Origin: Purpureocillium takamizusanense
Lineage: Eukaryota > Ascomycota > Sordariomycetes > Hypocreales > Ophiocordycipitaceae
Length of the DNA stretch: 64,000 nt
NCBI RefSeq assembly: GCF_022605165.1
Contig: NC_063070.1
Location: forward strand, 682,001 to 746,000
Direction of reading: 5' to 3'
Shown here: piece by piece, positions 22,301 to 31,969 of the stretch
How the letters are laid out: each line of letters begins with the position of its first letter
Position numbering within the stretch: position 1 is the stretch's first letter
Notes under the pieces: generated by a model
Told to the model about the DNA's origin: nothing
The model's database searches: none
What the model saw: the letters and a program-made list of their open reading frames with translations, nothing else
Position numbers and translations under genes: made by a program

Positions 22301-23671
22301 CTACCACCTGTTCGGCGCAGACACCACGTTGGACGAGTACGTCCTGCTGGTGGTGGTCGCCTGCCTCCGCTCCTTTTCCAGCTTGGCCAGCCCAATTTTG
22401 TCCGTCACGGGCGTAGCCTCGATGATGTGGTCAAACTCGTCGTCATCATCGTCGTCGCCACCATCGTCGTCATGGCCATCCCCGCCGCCGAGGCCGCTCC
22501 CGTCGCTGTGATCGCTGTTGTCCGAGTCGGGCCGGATCTCGAGGTCGGCCTTGTACTGGTGCCGCTGCTGGGGGCGCGGTATCGTCGCCGGCTTCCTGTC
22601 GCGGCCATCGCCCGCCTCGGGGTCACGGAGCTCGTCGCGGTCGGGGTTGGGGTTGGAAAAAGTCTTGGAGGCGAGGACCTTGCGGCGGATCTCGGCCATG
22701 GCGGCTTCATCGTCGCTGTCGTCGGAGATGTCGAAGGGGTCCCTAGGCCTTTGGCTCTCCTCGTTCTGCGCGGCTGGAGCCTCTCCCGGTTTTGGATCGA
22801 GAGGCCGCTTGCCTAGGTATATGCCGTCTACGCTGGCGTTGGAGCGGGCATCCTGGTCGTCATCGCCTTCTTCATCATCATCATCATCATCATCATCGTC
22901 ATCATCCTCGCCGTCGTCAGATGATGACAGCTGCGGCATGTGGTTGGTATTCCCGCTCGTCCACATGTCGTCACCGGCGCCCTGCTCCCTGCTCTCGGTG
23001 TACTCCTTCTCCAGGCGTTCCATCCACTCCGCCTCCGTCTTTTTGACCTCGGCGGCGTCGGCGCAGGCGGCGTAGCGCCTCAGGACGCTGGCGTTAATGT
23101 CGAGGAAGGACCTGCCGTAGGAGAAGGGCGCGAGGATCTGCTCGGCCCAGTCCGTATGGCCGCAGATGCAGAAGGCAGCGGCGAGGGCTTCGACGCAGTT
23201 GAGGCGCCAGGGCTTGCCGTAGTTGACCGTGTTGGCGGCGACGAGGTAGGGCAGCAGGCGCTCGCACTTGCCGCCGACCTTGCTCCACTGGATCTCGCCG
23301 GTGCGGGCCCACGAGCACTCGACGACGGCGGCGCCGTACTGGTCCATGAGGTCGCGGTCGGCGGGCGAGACGACCTGCTTGCCGTTGGGCGTGATGATGA
23401 CGCCGTTGTGGCGCTGGCCCAGGTGCAGGTCGCGCATGAGGCCCAGCTTCATGAGCTTCTTGCCGGAGCAGCGCTTGGGGTCGCAGTGGCCGAGATCCCA
23501 GCAGGCGGCCTTGAAGACCGGTTGGGAGGAGGAGGAGGAGGAGGAGGCATGGTTGTCGTTGTCGTCGTCGTGTTGGTGTTGATGTTGGCGGGGAGGCCCT
23601 CTGCTGGCACCGCCGCCGCGATATCCGGACTTCTTGCCACGCCCGGCAAAGTCTTTTTTGTGCCGGACCAT
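22301..23671 (-). CDS. TSR3: TSR3, 18S rRNA aminocarboxypropyltransferase
   Basis: Single exon, 456 residues. Tsr3 transfers the aminocarboxypropyl group of S-adenosylmethionine to the hypermodified m1acp3-pseudouridine of 18S rRNA (human 1248, yeast 1191) late in 40S maturation. After a Gly/His/Asp-rich N-terminus, the conserved core spans about residues 52-215: FKAACWDLGHCDPKRCSGKK (RLI-like segment), SPADRDLMDQYGAAVVECSW, then the cofactor-pocket region LPYLVAANTVNYGKPWRLNC and VEALAAAFCICGHTDWAEQI. The remaining 240 residues are acidic and low complexity, with an 11-residue Asp run encoded by a GAT/GAC microsatellite and Ser/Asp CK2-like sites. This tail is far longer than in archaeal members. 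The gene is convergent with IFM1 (262 bp between stops) and divergent from the GGA gene. Confidence 0.95.
   Translation of the reverse strand: MVRHKKDFAGRGKKSGYRGGGASRGPPRQHQHQHDDDNDNHASSSSSSSQPVFKAACWDLGHCDPKRCSGKKLMKLGLMRDLHLGQRHNGVIITPNGKQVVSPADRDLMDQYGAAVVECSWARTGEIQWSKVGGKCERLLPYLVAANTVNYGKPWRLNCVEALAAAFCICGHTDWAEQILAPFSYGRSFLDINASVLRRYAACADAAEVKKTEAEWMERLEKEYTESREQGAGDDMWTSGNTNHMPQLSSSDDGEDDDDDDDDDDDEEGDDDQDARSNASVDGIYLGKRPLDPKPGEAPAAQNEESQRPRDPFDISDDSDDEAAMAEIRRKVLASKTFSNPNPDRDELRDPEAGDGRDRKPATIPRPQQRHQYKADLEIRPDSDNSDHSDGSGLGGGDGHDDDGGDDDDDDEFDHIIEATPVTDKIGLAKLEKERRQATTTSRTYSSNVVSAPNRW
22872..22914. repeat. (CAT/CGT)n trinucleotide tract inside TSR3
   Basis: Near-perfect CAT repeat on the plus strand with one CGT interruption. 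On the minus strand it encodes the Asp run in the TSR3 tail. A length change by whole units would alter only the acidic tail. Confidence 0.75.
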
Positions 23672-24539
23672 GTCTTGCGCCTGTGATCTGAGCTGAGTGG
23701 AACAGGCTGCCCGTTTCTGCTTTTAAATGAGGAGGTAGACGGAAAGCGTGTGCAACGGCGCGGCGGATGGTCGTGACTGTCGTGAGAGTGGTGGTGGTTG
23801 ATGGTTGCAGTCGCAAATTTATTTCCATCCATCCGATGTTGCCTCCCCTCCATCAGTGGCGGGGTCCATCAAATCACTTCCGCTGCCCTGACGTCGCCGC
23901 TTACAGCAGCAACAGCCCGGCCGCGCCACAGGTGTCTCCAGCACTCTGCCGGGCGTGTGGCAGCTGTGTCTGCCTGCCCGCACTCCACCTAGGGAGGCGG
24001 TTCAGCGCGCTGGCCTGCTGGAAGCAGCCGTGGCGTCGAAAAATCCCCAACCCCACCCCACCCCACTCGGCTGCCTCCACCCAACTAGTTGCTGCTGGTG
24101 TTGCTGTTGCTGCTGCTGCTGCTCCTCACTTCCCTTTGGTTCTTCTGGTTCGTCAAGCCATCCGTCTGCCTGACAGGTTGTTGATCTGACTTGGCTGAGG
24201 TGTCCCTCTCCTGGCCGCCATCCATCACCCCAAACGACCACCCCCCAAACCTCCATCAGCATCGCGCTGAGCTCGTCCATTGCCCCCGTCACATTCTTCC
24301 ACGGTCCTTTCTCTACCGGCTCCAGCTCCTGCGGGCGACCATGAGGGTCTCCTAGCTCGTGACGTTTCCCCGCTGACCACCTGTTCCTCTGCCGCCGCCC
24401 CATCCCGAACCTCCCTCCTCGATAGCCCCTTCATCGGGCCCCCAACGCCCGCCCTCAGTCCCTACTTTATATCCCTATACCTGCCTCGAGTCATCGCGCC
24501 GCCGCCGCCCAGACCAAGCCGCCTTCGTCCTGACCCGCC
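23672..24539. other. Divergent promoter region of TSR3 and GGA
   Basis: The 868 bp between the divergent start codons of TSR3 (minus) and the GGA gene (plus) must serve as promoter and leader for both. It includes a short (TGC)n tract near 24090-24124 and CT-rich DNA from about 24360 to 24530, typical of a fungal leader. No separate gene is seen. Confidence 0.5.
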
Positions 24540-26606
24540 ATGGAGGCCGCATCTGCTCGCGCGGCTGCCCGCGACCGCTGGACCGAGTTTGGCCGCGCGC
24601 CTTCGCAGCTCCAGCGCTACATCTCGAGCGCGTGCAGCCCCGACAACTACGAGCCCAATCTCGCCCTTAATCTTGAGATATGCGACCTGATAAACAGCAA
24701 GAAGGGGAGCGCCCCGCGCGAGGCTGCCACCGCCATTGTCGGCTACATCAACCATCGGAACCCCAACGTGGCTCTCCTCGCCCTCCATCTACTCGACAAT
24801 TGCGTCAAAAACTGCGGATATCCTTTCCACCTACAGATCAGCACCAAAGAGTTCCTCAATGAGCTCGTCCGCAGGTTTCCCGAGCGGCCTCCGATCCGGG
24901 CCACTCGCGTCCAGGCAAAGATCCTCGAGGCCATCGAGGAATGGCGCGTCACCATTTGCGACACGAGCCGCTACAAAGAGGACTTGGGCTTTATTCGCGA
25001 CATGCACCGACTACTGAGCTACAAGGGCTACATGTTCCCCGAGGTTCGGCGTGAAGATGCCGCTGTGCTGAATCCTAGTGATGTGAGATGGTGTTCCTGC
25101 GGCCCGCGGGGTTGATGTTGCGCTGACACTCCAACAGAACCTCAAGTCCGCCGAGGAGATGGAAGAGGAGGAGAAGGAGGCCCACTCAGCCAAGCTCCAG
25201 GAGCTCATCCGGCGCGGCGCCCCGGAAGACCTTCGCGAAGCCAACCGCCTCATGAAGATCATGGCCGGCTACGACACCCGATCCAAAACGGATTACCGCG
25301 CCAAGGCTGCCGAGGAAATTGGGAAGATCCAGGCCAAGGCCCGGTTACTCGAGGAGCGCCTCGAGGCCTTCAAGCCGGGCGACAAGATGACTGACGGCGA
25401 CGTATTCAGCGAGCTCGCCTCGGCACTGCAGAGCGCGCACCCCAAGATCCAAAAGATGTGTGAGGAGGAGTCGGAGGACCACGAGGCTGTGGCGAAGCTA
25501 TTCGAAATCAACGACAGCATACACCGCACCGTTGAGCGATACAAGCTGATGAAGAAGGGAGACATGGAAGGTGCCGCCAAGGTAGCAGCTGGGGGTCCTG
25601 CGCCGTCGCAAACCGCCTCCGTAGGTGCCGCGGCCAACGAGCTGTCGCTGATAGATTTCGATGCCGAAGCCGCGGGAACCAATGGAAGCAATGGCGCCTC
25701 GCAAAGCACATCTCAAGCCGGTGGACTGGAGAACGACCTTTTGGGCCTCGACATTGGCGGCGAGTCCAGCACGTACGGGCAGGGCGGAACTATTGCCCTC
25801 GGATTTGGCGCCAACCAAAGTGAGCTGTCCTCAACCTTTGATGCCCTTCAGATCATCCGCTGACGCTAGACGTTCAGATATCCCAGGCCCGGCCCTGCTC
25901 TCCTCCATGACTGAAGACAGCAGCGCAAAGGGCAACCTGACCAACCAGACACCGCCATTCTCGCAGTTCGCCTCCTTCTCGACCCCTCTTGCCTCTCAGT
26001 CAACGACGCCGCAGCCTGCTGCTCAGCAGCAACCGAAGCCGCCGGCGCCCGTACCGGCCATGGACCCGTTTGCTTCACTCGCCGCCTCCAACACGCCGCC
26101 GCCGCCGAAACCAACCGTGTCAAACGATGACGACGAATGGAACTTTACGTCGTCATTGCCACCTGAGGCCCCGTTGAAGCCGAGAGAGCACAAGTCTGTC
26201 GTTAGCGACAGCAACCTTAAGACAGAATTCTTGGCCAAGCGAGCTGGAGCCAGCAACTCCATCAACATTCTCTTTGCCTTCACGAATAACACGGCTCAAC
26301 CCATCTCTGAGCTGCACTTCCAACTAGCCGTCACGAAGGTGAGTCCCCGATTCTTCCACACGCCATGCTTGCCCCGTTTGACTAACGCATGACTCGCAGG
26401 GATACGAGCTGCAGCTCAAGCCCCAATCCGGTCGGGAGCTCGCACCCAAGCAGAGCCGCGGCGTCACGCAGGAGGTGGACGTGTGGCACTCGGGCAATCG
26501 CGCGCAAAAGGTCGAGTCAGTGAAGCTCAGATGGCGCGCTGCGTACAAGGTCGGCGCCGAGCAGAAGAGCGAGATGGGCGAAATTCCCGAGTTTAGCATC
26601 GCATGA
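24540..26606 (+). CDS. GGA: GGA-type ARF-dependent clathrin adaptor (VHS-GAT-GAE)
   Basis: Four exons, 24540-25082, 25138-25819, 25878-26338 and 26400-26606, encode 630 residues. GGA proteins are monomeric adaptors that bind ARF-GTP and ubiquitin at the trans-Golgi and sort cargo to endosomes. The N-terminal VHS domain (about 10-160) includes EPNLALNLEICDLINSKKGS, HRNPNVALLALHLLDNCVKN and CGYPFHLQISTKEFLNELV. The helical GAT domain (about 185-320) includes ELIRRGAPEDLREANRLMKI, MAGYDTRSKTDYRAKAAEEI and ANDSIHRTVERYKLM-like residues. A hinge of about 190 residues contains acidic clathrin-box-like DLLGLDI. The C-terminal GAE ear (about 515-630) spans intron 3: NINILFAF-type strand, ELHFQLAVTK, GYELQLKPQSG and VESVKLRWRAAYK. 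Introns are 55, 58 and 61 bp, with CTGAC or CTAAC branch sites. Confidence 0.93.
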
Positions 26607-28140
26607 GGAAAGAGGTGAATGAAAGATGGCCAACGTACTTTCTACTTGCGGGTGTGAGCATGACTGGGTGTGCCTATGTCGGGGCATATTTGCGTGTGTG
26701 AGACAGGAGGCGAGGGAAAGCCATCCAATTTATGTCTTGTGGGAGTTGCCTTTGAAGCGACGATTACAGAGCAGTCGATTGAGTCTTCTTTTTTCCTTTC
26801 TCACGAGGCGTTGACGAAACGATGGGTGCAAGCAAGGCGGCCGGCCCGATAGAGAGGAAGGATGGATGGATGGGATGGCCGTCTTCTCGCCTCAGTTTCT
26901 TCTCCGCTCCCCCTCCCCTTCCCCAATACTGGCTCGCAGGCTACTAGCCGGGCGGGACGAAGCGGCATATGTGCTTCCCATGTAGAGACGCATTGCATTT
27001 GTCTTTTTTTTTTTTTTTTGGTGTATGGCTTGGGAGGGGGGAAAACGTGGTTGTAGGTAGAGAAAGAGACAAGCAGACAGGCAGCCAATGATGATGGTGT
27101 TGATGCGGGGATCGGGACGTTGGAAGTCAAACCGAGTAACACGGCTACTTGGACGGCATTTTGACGTTCTCGGTGAGACAGAAGGAGGAATTGGACCAAC
27201 ACTTGGTTTCGTTCAGAGGCATCATTTTTCTGCGGGTTCGCTACGTGAGGGGAACCTTGACTCGTACACGTTGTTCATCGCGGCCCCCCCGAATTACGCA
27301 TGTATACGCTTCAGGCGTTCACAACGGCAGTCTATAGCCAGCCCGGCCCCCGTTCTCCCTTCTTTCACCGCCCAGTCGGCCGCCCAACCCGGGGTGGCCC
27401 GAATGCCAAAAACAAGAAAAACAATGGCGTCCTGAGCAAGTCGGGCCCGCGCTTCCTTTGCCCACCTTGCGCGCCCGCCTGCTTCCGACAGCAGCAACAA
27501 CAACTCGCGACGACTTCTAGTACCCGAGGATATCTTTGCACCGTTCTGACCCAAGCACAAACCGTCCCCGCCCCTTCCGTTCCGCGTGTCCTTCCCGAAT
27601 CATTCGCCCGACGAACCGTTTCTCCCAGTCCTGTACACCATGCCAGGAACAAAACAATAAGACCCATGCGAGGGAACAAGGAACAAGAAAATAGGGAAGA
27701 AAAAAAATAACAACCAAACGCCATGATTGGAAACACCCACCCTGCCGCATCTGAGCAGTCGTTGTGTGCACACGCCCAGACAGCAGAGAGCCAAGTCCCC
27801 ATGGCTATGTGAGACCTTCGCTGTGCTTATTTCTCAACAGAGGAAAGCACCAAAGATGGTCGGGACTCTTGATGTTAGGGCCATCCCGCTTGGACCGTGT
27901 GAAACCTAACAAAGGCCATGCCATGCGTATGCTTCGGCCTGTGACCGTGGTGAAAAGTGCATGATAAGATCAACATAGAACATAATAGCCCCGTGGGACA
28001 GCCTAAAAAACACTGGCTGAGGCACGGGAACCGTGGCGGTTGCGCTTCATTGGTGGGCTCGCGATATTGCTCCTCCCCCATGCTGCGACAACAGGACGCA
28101 GGTCCTGAAGTTCGGGATAGAGAGGGCGGTGCGTGTCTTC
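26607..28140. other. Intergenic between convergent GGA and HPC2
   Basis: About 1.5 kb between two convergent stop codons, holding 3' UTRs only. Visible features are a T17 run (about 27004-27020) and purine-rich DNA near 27630-27710. Several Ser/Arg/Pro-rich frames on both strands show no family features. Confidence 0.5.
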
Positions 28141-30162
28141 CTAAGCACCAAGTTCGCTGACTGTGAAGGACGGAGTTGTCGGCTGCAACACGTAACCGTT
28201 GGTAGGGGTCTTCGACAGCTGCGCCATGGTCTCACGCTCCGCCTTCTCCTTCTCACGCTGGAGCTTCTCGGATTTGGTGATTCGTGGTTTTCGAGTAATG
28301 GAGCCGCCGCGAGAACCAGGGCCACCCCCGCGGCCAGTGCCGCCGCCTCTCGTTGAGCCTCCTCGGCTACCACGACCGCCGCGGCTACCGCGACCACGCT
28401 TAGGAGGTCCGTCGTGTCTTTTGCGCATGTTAGTGTAAGAGTACACGCCCCAGGATTGAAACAATACATACCCTGCCGGAGGCTTTTCTACCTCAGGGAC
28501 CAAGGGGCCCGAGTAGACGAAGAAGCCATCCCTGCTCGCAGCAGCCTGGGCCTCCCAGAGGAGCTCCGAGTCGTCCACAAAATCGTCGTCGACGTCATAC
28601 TGGTCCTCCTTGAAATTTCGCTTCTTCTTAGGTTTCGCCTGCGCATCAGGTCCACTCGTGCCGCCATTTTCCGGGTTGCTAGCCTCTCCATCAGAAAGAT
28701 CAACCGACATCTCGTCACCCGATTCACGCCCCGACTCGGCCTTCTCCAGCGACGCGGCGGCGGCGGCGATGCGCGCCTTTCGATCTCGGTTGGCAGCAAG
28801 TCGAGGATGCAGGGCGTCCCAACCGTAGCGGTCCTCGGCCATACGCATGAAATTGACGTACTTGTTCGTCTCACCAGTCTTAATGGGGATATGAAGCACG
28901 ATACTTGGGGCCTCGAATTCCTCGCCAGGCTTGGCCTTGCCAAAATCGAGTATCGACCGTCCCTCGCTATCTTGCGCCAAATCGTCCAAGTTGTCCGTCT
29001 TCGGGGTCGAGACTCCCGTTTGGGTCTTGTCAGCTTTGCGCACTGGGCCATTGGAAATGGTAGTGAAGTTGGCTTGGTTCACAACGGGGCGGGAGACAGG
29101 CGCCGGTCGAGCCGGGGCATCTCGCTTCGTCTCGGACGGCCCCTGGCGCGAAGCAGGGGTGGGTGTCGACGTAGGCCTATACGAGGGCGAGGGAGGCATC
29201 GATCCGGACTCGTGGCCGTGCAGTCGGGACTGCGCCGCACTCGACTGGAAGCCCTGATGCGACTGACTAGGCGAGGTCATGGCTGGAGCTTGAGGCTCCA
29301 GCATGCTCGCGATAGAGGGTGACCGGTGGGCAAGTTGGGTGGGTCCACGCGGAGAGCCTGAGGCAGACGGGTGCGTGTTCGTGTTATGCGAAGTGATTGT
29401 CTCGCGCACCGGATCGTAGTTGCCACGAATGGGGTCATAGCTGAGGCCGCTGCTACGGACGGGGACGGTGCTGGTGGTCGCTGTATTGGCAGGCGGGTCG
29501 GCATTAAGGATGCTCTGCATCGAACTGGGATAACCCTCGCGCTTGGGCATCTTGGGGGAATAGCGATGTTCAGTAGATTGTTGCTGATGCTGACCATGAT
29601 GCTGAGACGAGGCATGTATTGTGGTGCCTGACGTGGGCGGGGAGACGGCGACGAGCCGAGACGAGTCGCCATCGGTGTCGACATCCGAAGTAGGAGCCGT
29701 CTTGCGCTTGCGCTGGACTGGCGGGGCGTTGGGATCTCGAGGCTTCCGGGGCTTGCGAACTTTGGGCTGGTCGGTGCCATCGCCGGCCGTCTTGGGCTTC
29801 ACGACGGAGCCCGGCTTGCGTCCAGGCTTCTTCCGCGGGACGCCGGCGGCCGTGAGCTGAACCCACTGACCGTCGATGAGCTCGTAGCGTTTCGGGGCCG
29901 GCTGTCGGCCGCTGGTGGTGCTGCTGGAGCCCGAGGGCTGCTGGTACTGTTGGAAGGTAATTTGGCGCTGGGCAGGCGGTTGCGCCGACGACGACGACGC
30001 TGACTGGCGCGAGTCGTCGCCAACGACAATCTCTCCACGCTCCATGTTGAGCGCTGATTTGGAACGCGGCGGGGAGCCGGGTTCGGATAGGGAGCCTGAA
30101 GGAGGCGACGAAAGATCCCCAGCTGACGATTCGTATCGTGACGTGTCGCCAGCATCAGCCAT
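28141..30162 (-). CDS. HPC2: HPC2/ubinuclein-like HIR histone chaperone subunit
   Basis: Exons 28472-30162 and 28141-28417 give 655 residues. Hpc2 is the ubinuclein-type subunit of the HIR complex, which deposits H3-H4 outside S phase and represses histone genes. The first 500 residues are Ser/Pro/Gln-rich and disordered, with basic patches (KKPGRKPGSVVKPK, RKPRKPRDPNAPPVQRKRK). The Hpc2-related domain lies at about 515-560 and has its hallmark DQYDVDDDFVDDSELLWEAQ followed by DGFFVYSGPLVP. The 54-bp intron (28418-28471) has GTATGT, CACTAAC and AAAAG. It is a multiple of three with no stop, so retention would insert 18 residues right after the domain. Exon 2 encodes an RGG-rich segment (RGRGSRGGRGSRGG and more), then a Lys/Glu helix. 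RGG boxes suggest RNA binding, which is inference. Confidence 0.9.
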   Translation of the reverse strand: MADAGDTSRYESSAGDLSSPPSGSLSEPGSPPRSKSALNMERGEIVVGDDSRQSASSSSAQPPAQRQITFQQYQQPSGSSSTTSGRQPAPKRYELIDGQWVQLTAAGVPRKKPGRKPGSVVKPKTAGDGTDQPKVRKPRKPRDPNAPPVQRKRKTAPTSDVDTDGDSSRLVAVSPPTSGTTIHASSQHHGQHQQQSTEHRYSPKMPKREGYPSSMQSILNADPPANTATTSTVPVRSSGLSYDPIRGNYDPVRETITSHNTNTHPSASGSPRGPTQLAHRSPSIASMLEPQAPAMTSPSQSHQGFQSSAAQSRLHGHESGSMPPSPSYRPTSTPTPASRQGPSETKRDAPARPAPVSRPVVNQANFTTISNGPVRKADKTQTGVSTPKTDNLDDLAQDSEGRSILDFGKAKPGEEFEAPSIVLHIPIKTGETNKYVNFMRMAEDRYGWDALHPRLAANRDRKARIAAAAASLEKAESGRESGDEMSVDLSDGEASNPENGGTSGPDAQAKPKKKRNFKEDQYDVDDDFVDDSELLWEAQAAASRDGFFVYSGPLVPEVEKPPAGYVLFQSWGVYSYTNMRKRHDGPPKRGRGSRGGRGSRGGSTRGGGTGRGGGPGSRGGSITRKPRITKSEKLQREKEKAERETMAQLSKTPTNGYVLQPTTPSFTVSELGA

Positions 30163-31440
30163 GTTTGGCTGGCCCCGAAGCTAGCTCAACCCTCTCTCCC
30201 TCCGTCTTCGCAGTGAGAAGACGACGAGGGGACTCTCTGGTGGAGGGTGTCGGCGGGCAGACGCTTTGGTGTCGTTGTGTTGGGGCTCGGTTCGTTGCGC
30301 ACGCGTGCTGTGCAGGTGCAGGTGCAGGGAGGCTCCACGTTTGTTTCGAATGTTACTCGTACGTCGTGTCCGGCACCATGCAATGATGGTTTGTGGTGCG
30401 GCCAATGGGAGACCACGGGCAATTTCCTGCGGCCAAACGACTATTGAAAGGGTCTGCACGGCCAAAGATGAGGGGGTAGAGTGATTGCCGCGTCGCGATA
30501 GTAAGTGAATCAAGCCTCGGTGTCCGTCTGGTATCGGATGGCGGAGGCAAAGGCGAGCGTGCGTGGCCGAGGAGAGGGTTGAAGAGACGACGGGCGGATT
30601 GACTGCAATGGCAATTACTCGGCTGCGGTTGCTGTAGGTGACCGTGTGGCGTGCTGTACTTGTTCTGCTGTAGGTACTACAGGTACCTCAACTGCTGTGC
30701 TGGTGCAGCGCGGTGCCGCGCAGTGCTGTAGGTACGGGGTACAGCGGGTTCGCGGCTCTTCCAAAGGGGCGCGGGGCGTGTGGTGGGCGCTGCAGCGTGC
30801 GGCTTGGTTTCGTTGGAGATCAAATGGGACCTGGAAATGGATTATTGCCGCGCAGAGGCGGGACGTGGGAATTGCTGGCCGTATCGGGGTTGGCGCGCAA
30901 GTGTGTGACGTGAGTGGCCAGAAGGGGCCAGCGTGTGGGGCCGGTGTCAGCTCGTCGCGAATAGCCTCACGAACTACTCTGTCGCTGCGGGAGAGCCGTC
31001 GGGCGACGTTCGCCGCAGCGGTCGCGTCGCTTGCACGGGGTGCGAAGGCTCGTCGCGTGGCGCTGCAGCTGATCTGGAGGCAGCGGCGGGTGCAGCGGCA
31101 ACGGGCGCACAAGATGAATGTGCTTTGGCGATGCCGCAGGGGCCGCGACAATGTGAAATCGATGCAGCAAGTCGTGGCCGCGGGCGGATTTGGGCGTGAT
31201 GGTTGTTGCAAGAAGGTGAAGAGGAGAGGGTTTTGGGAGGCGGGTGGGAGGAGAAGGGGGACCGACCGACGAGGATGGATGGGGCGGGAATTTGTGACTC
31301 TGGGGGATGGGGATGGCTACAGCTCTTGGGCAAGACGGACAACAACATTTCTTCTTCTCTCTGCAAAGGGGAAATGGGAAGGGAAAAAACGGGGCACGCA
31401 GGCAAGCAAGCCCGAGCCCAAGGGCACCAGCGCGGCAAAG

Positions 31441-31475
31441 CAAGGCAAGGCAAGGCAAGGCAAGGCGAGGCGAGG
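31441..31475. repeat. (CAAGG)5(CGAGG)2 pentanucleotide minisatellite
   Basis: Five perfect CAAGG units followed by two CGAGG units, in the HPC2-RPAP1 interval. A short tandem array expected to be unstable in length. Confidence 0.75.
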
Positions 31476-31958
31476 CCAGCCAGGCAAGGCGACTCAAGAC
31501 GAAGGGGGGCAAAGGAAGGGCCTGGCTTGGATCAGGCGGCATGCAACAGACGGACCGGACGAGACGAGAGAGACCGACCGCCAGACAAACGAGCGAGTCA
31601 AAGGGAACGGGGGGGCACGGATGACCTCGAAAGCAGCACCAGTAGCGAGAAGGGGGGAGGGCGGCGGACACCCGAAAAGACGGGGGGGATCAGAATGGGG
31701 GCACAGGAGGGGTCATGAATCAAAGCGACCGCGCCCTCGCCTTTCACGGGGGCGGCGACCGGCATAAGCCAAAACTCCAAAGAAAGGGGACATGGATATA
31801 TCGACAAGCAGGTAATGGAAGGCAGGCAAGGTATCAGCGACTCGAATTGGTACACGGGGATTGGGGGAGAGGGAGGGGGGGCGCACCGCTGCCCCCCCCT
31901 CCCCCTTCCAGTGGGGTTTCGGTGGTGAATTATTACCTTCAGTCGTAGTCCGTAGGGA

Positions 31959-31969
31959 GTACTTCGTAC
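31959..31969. repeat. GTACTTCGTAC quasi-palindrome, copy 3
   Basis: Exact copy of the 11-bp word in the HPC2-RPAP1 intergenic region, preceded by CCGTAGGGA. Confidence 0.7.

Noticed and set aside
30646..31767. 373-codon plus-strand frame in the HPC2-RPAP1 gap
   Set aside because: Composition-driven Gly/Arg/Lys content that runs through a CAAGG minisatellite; no family features or splice support.
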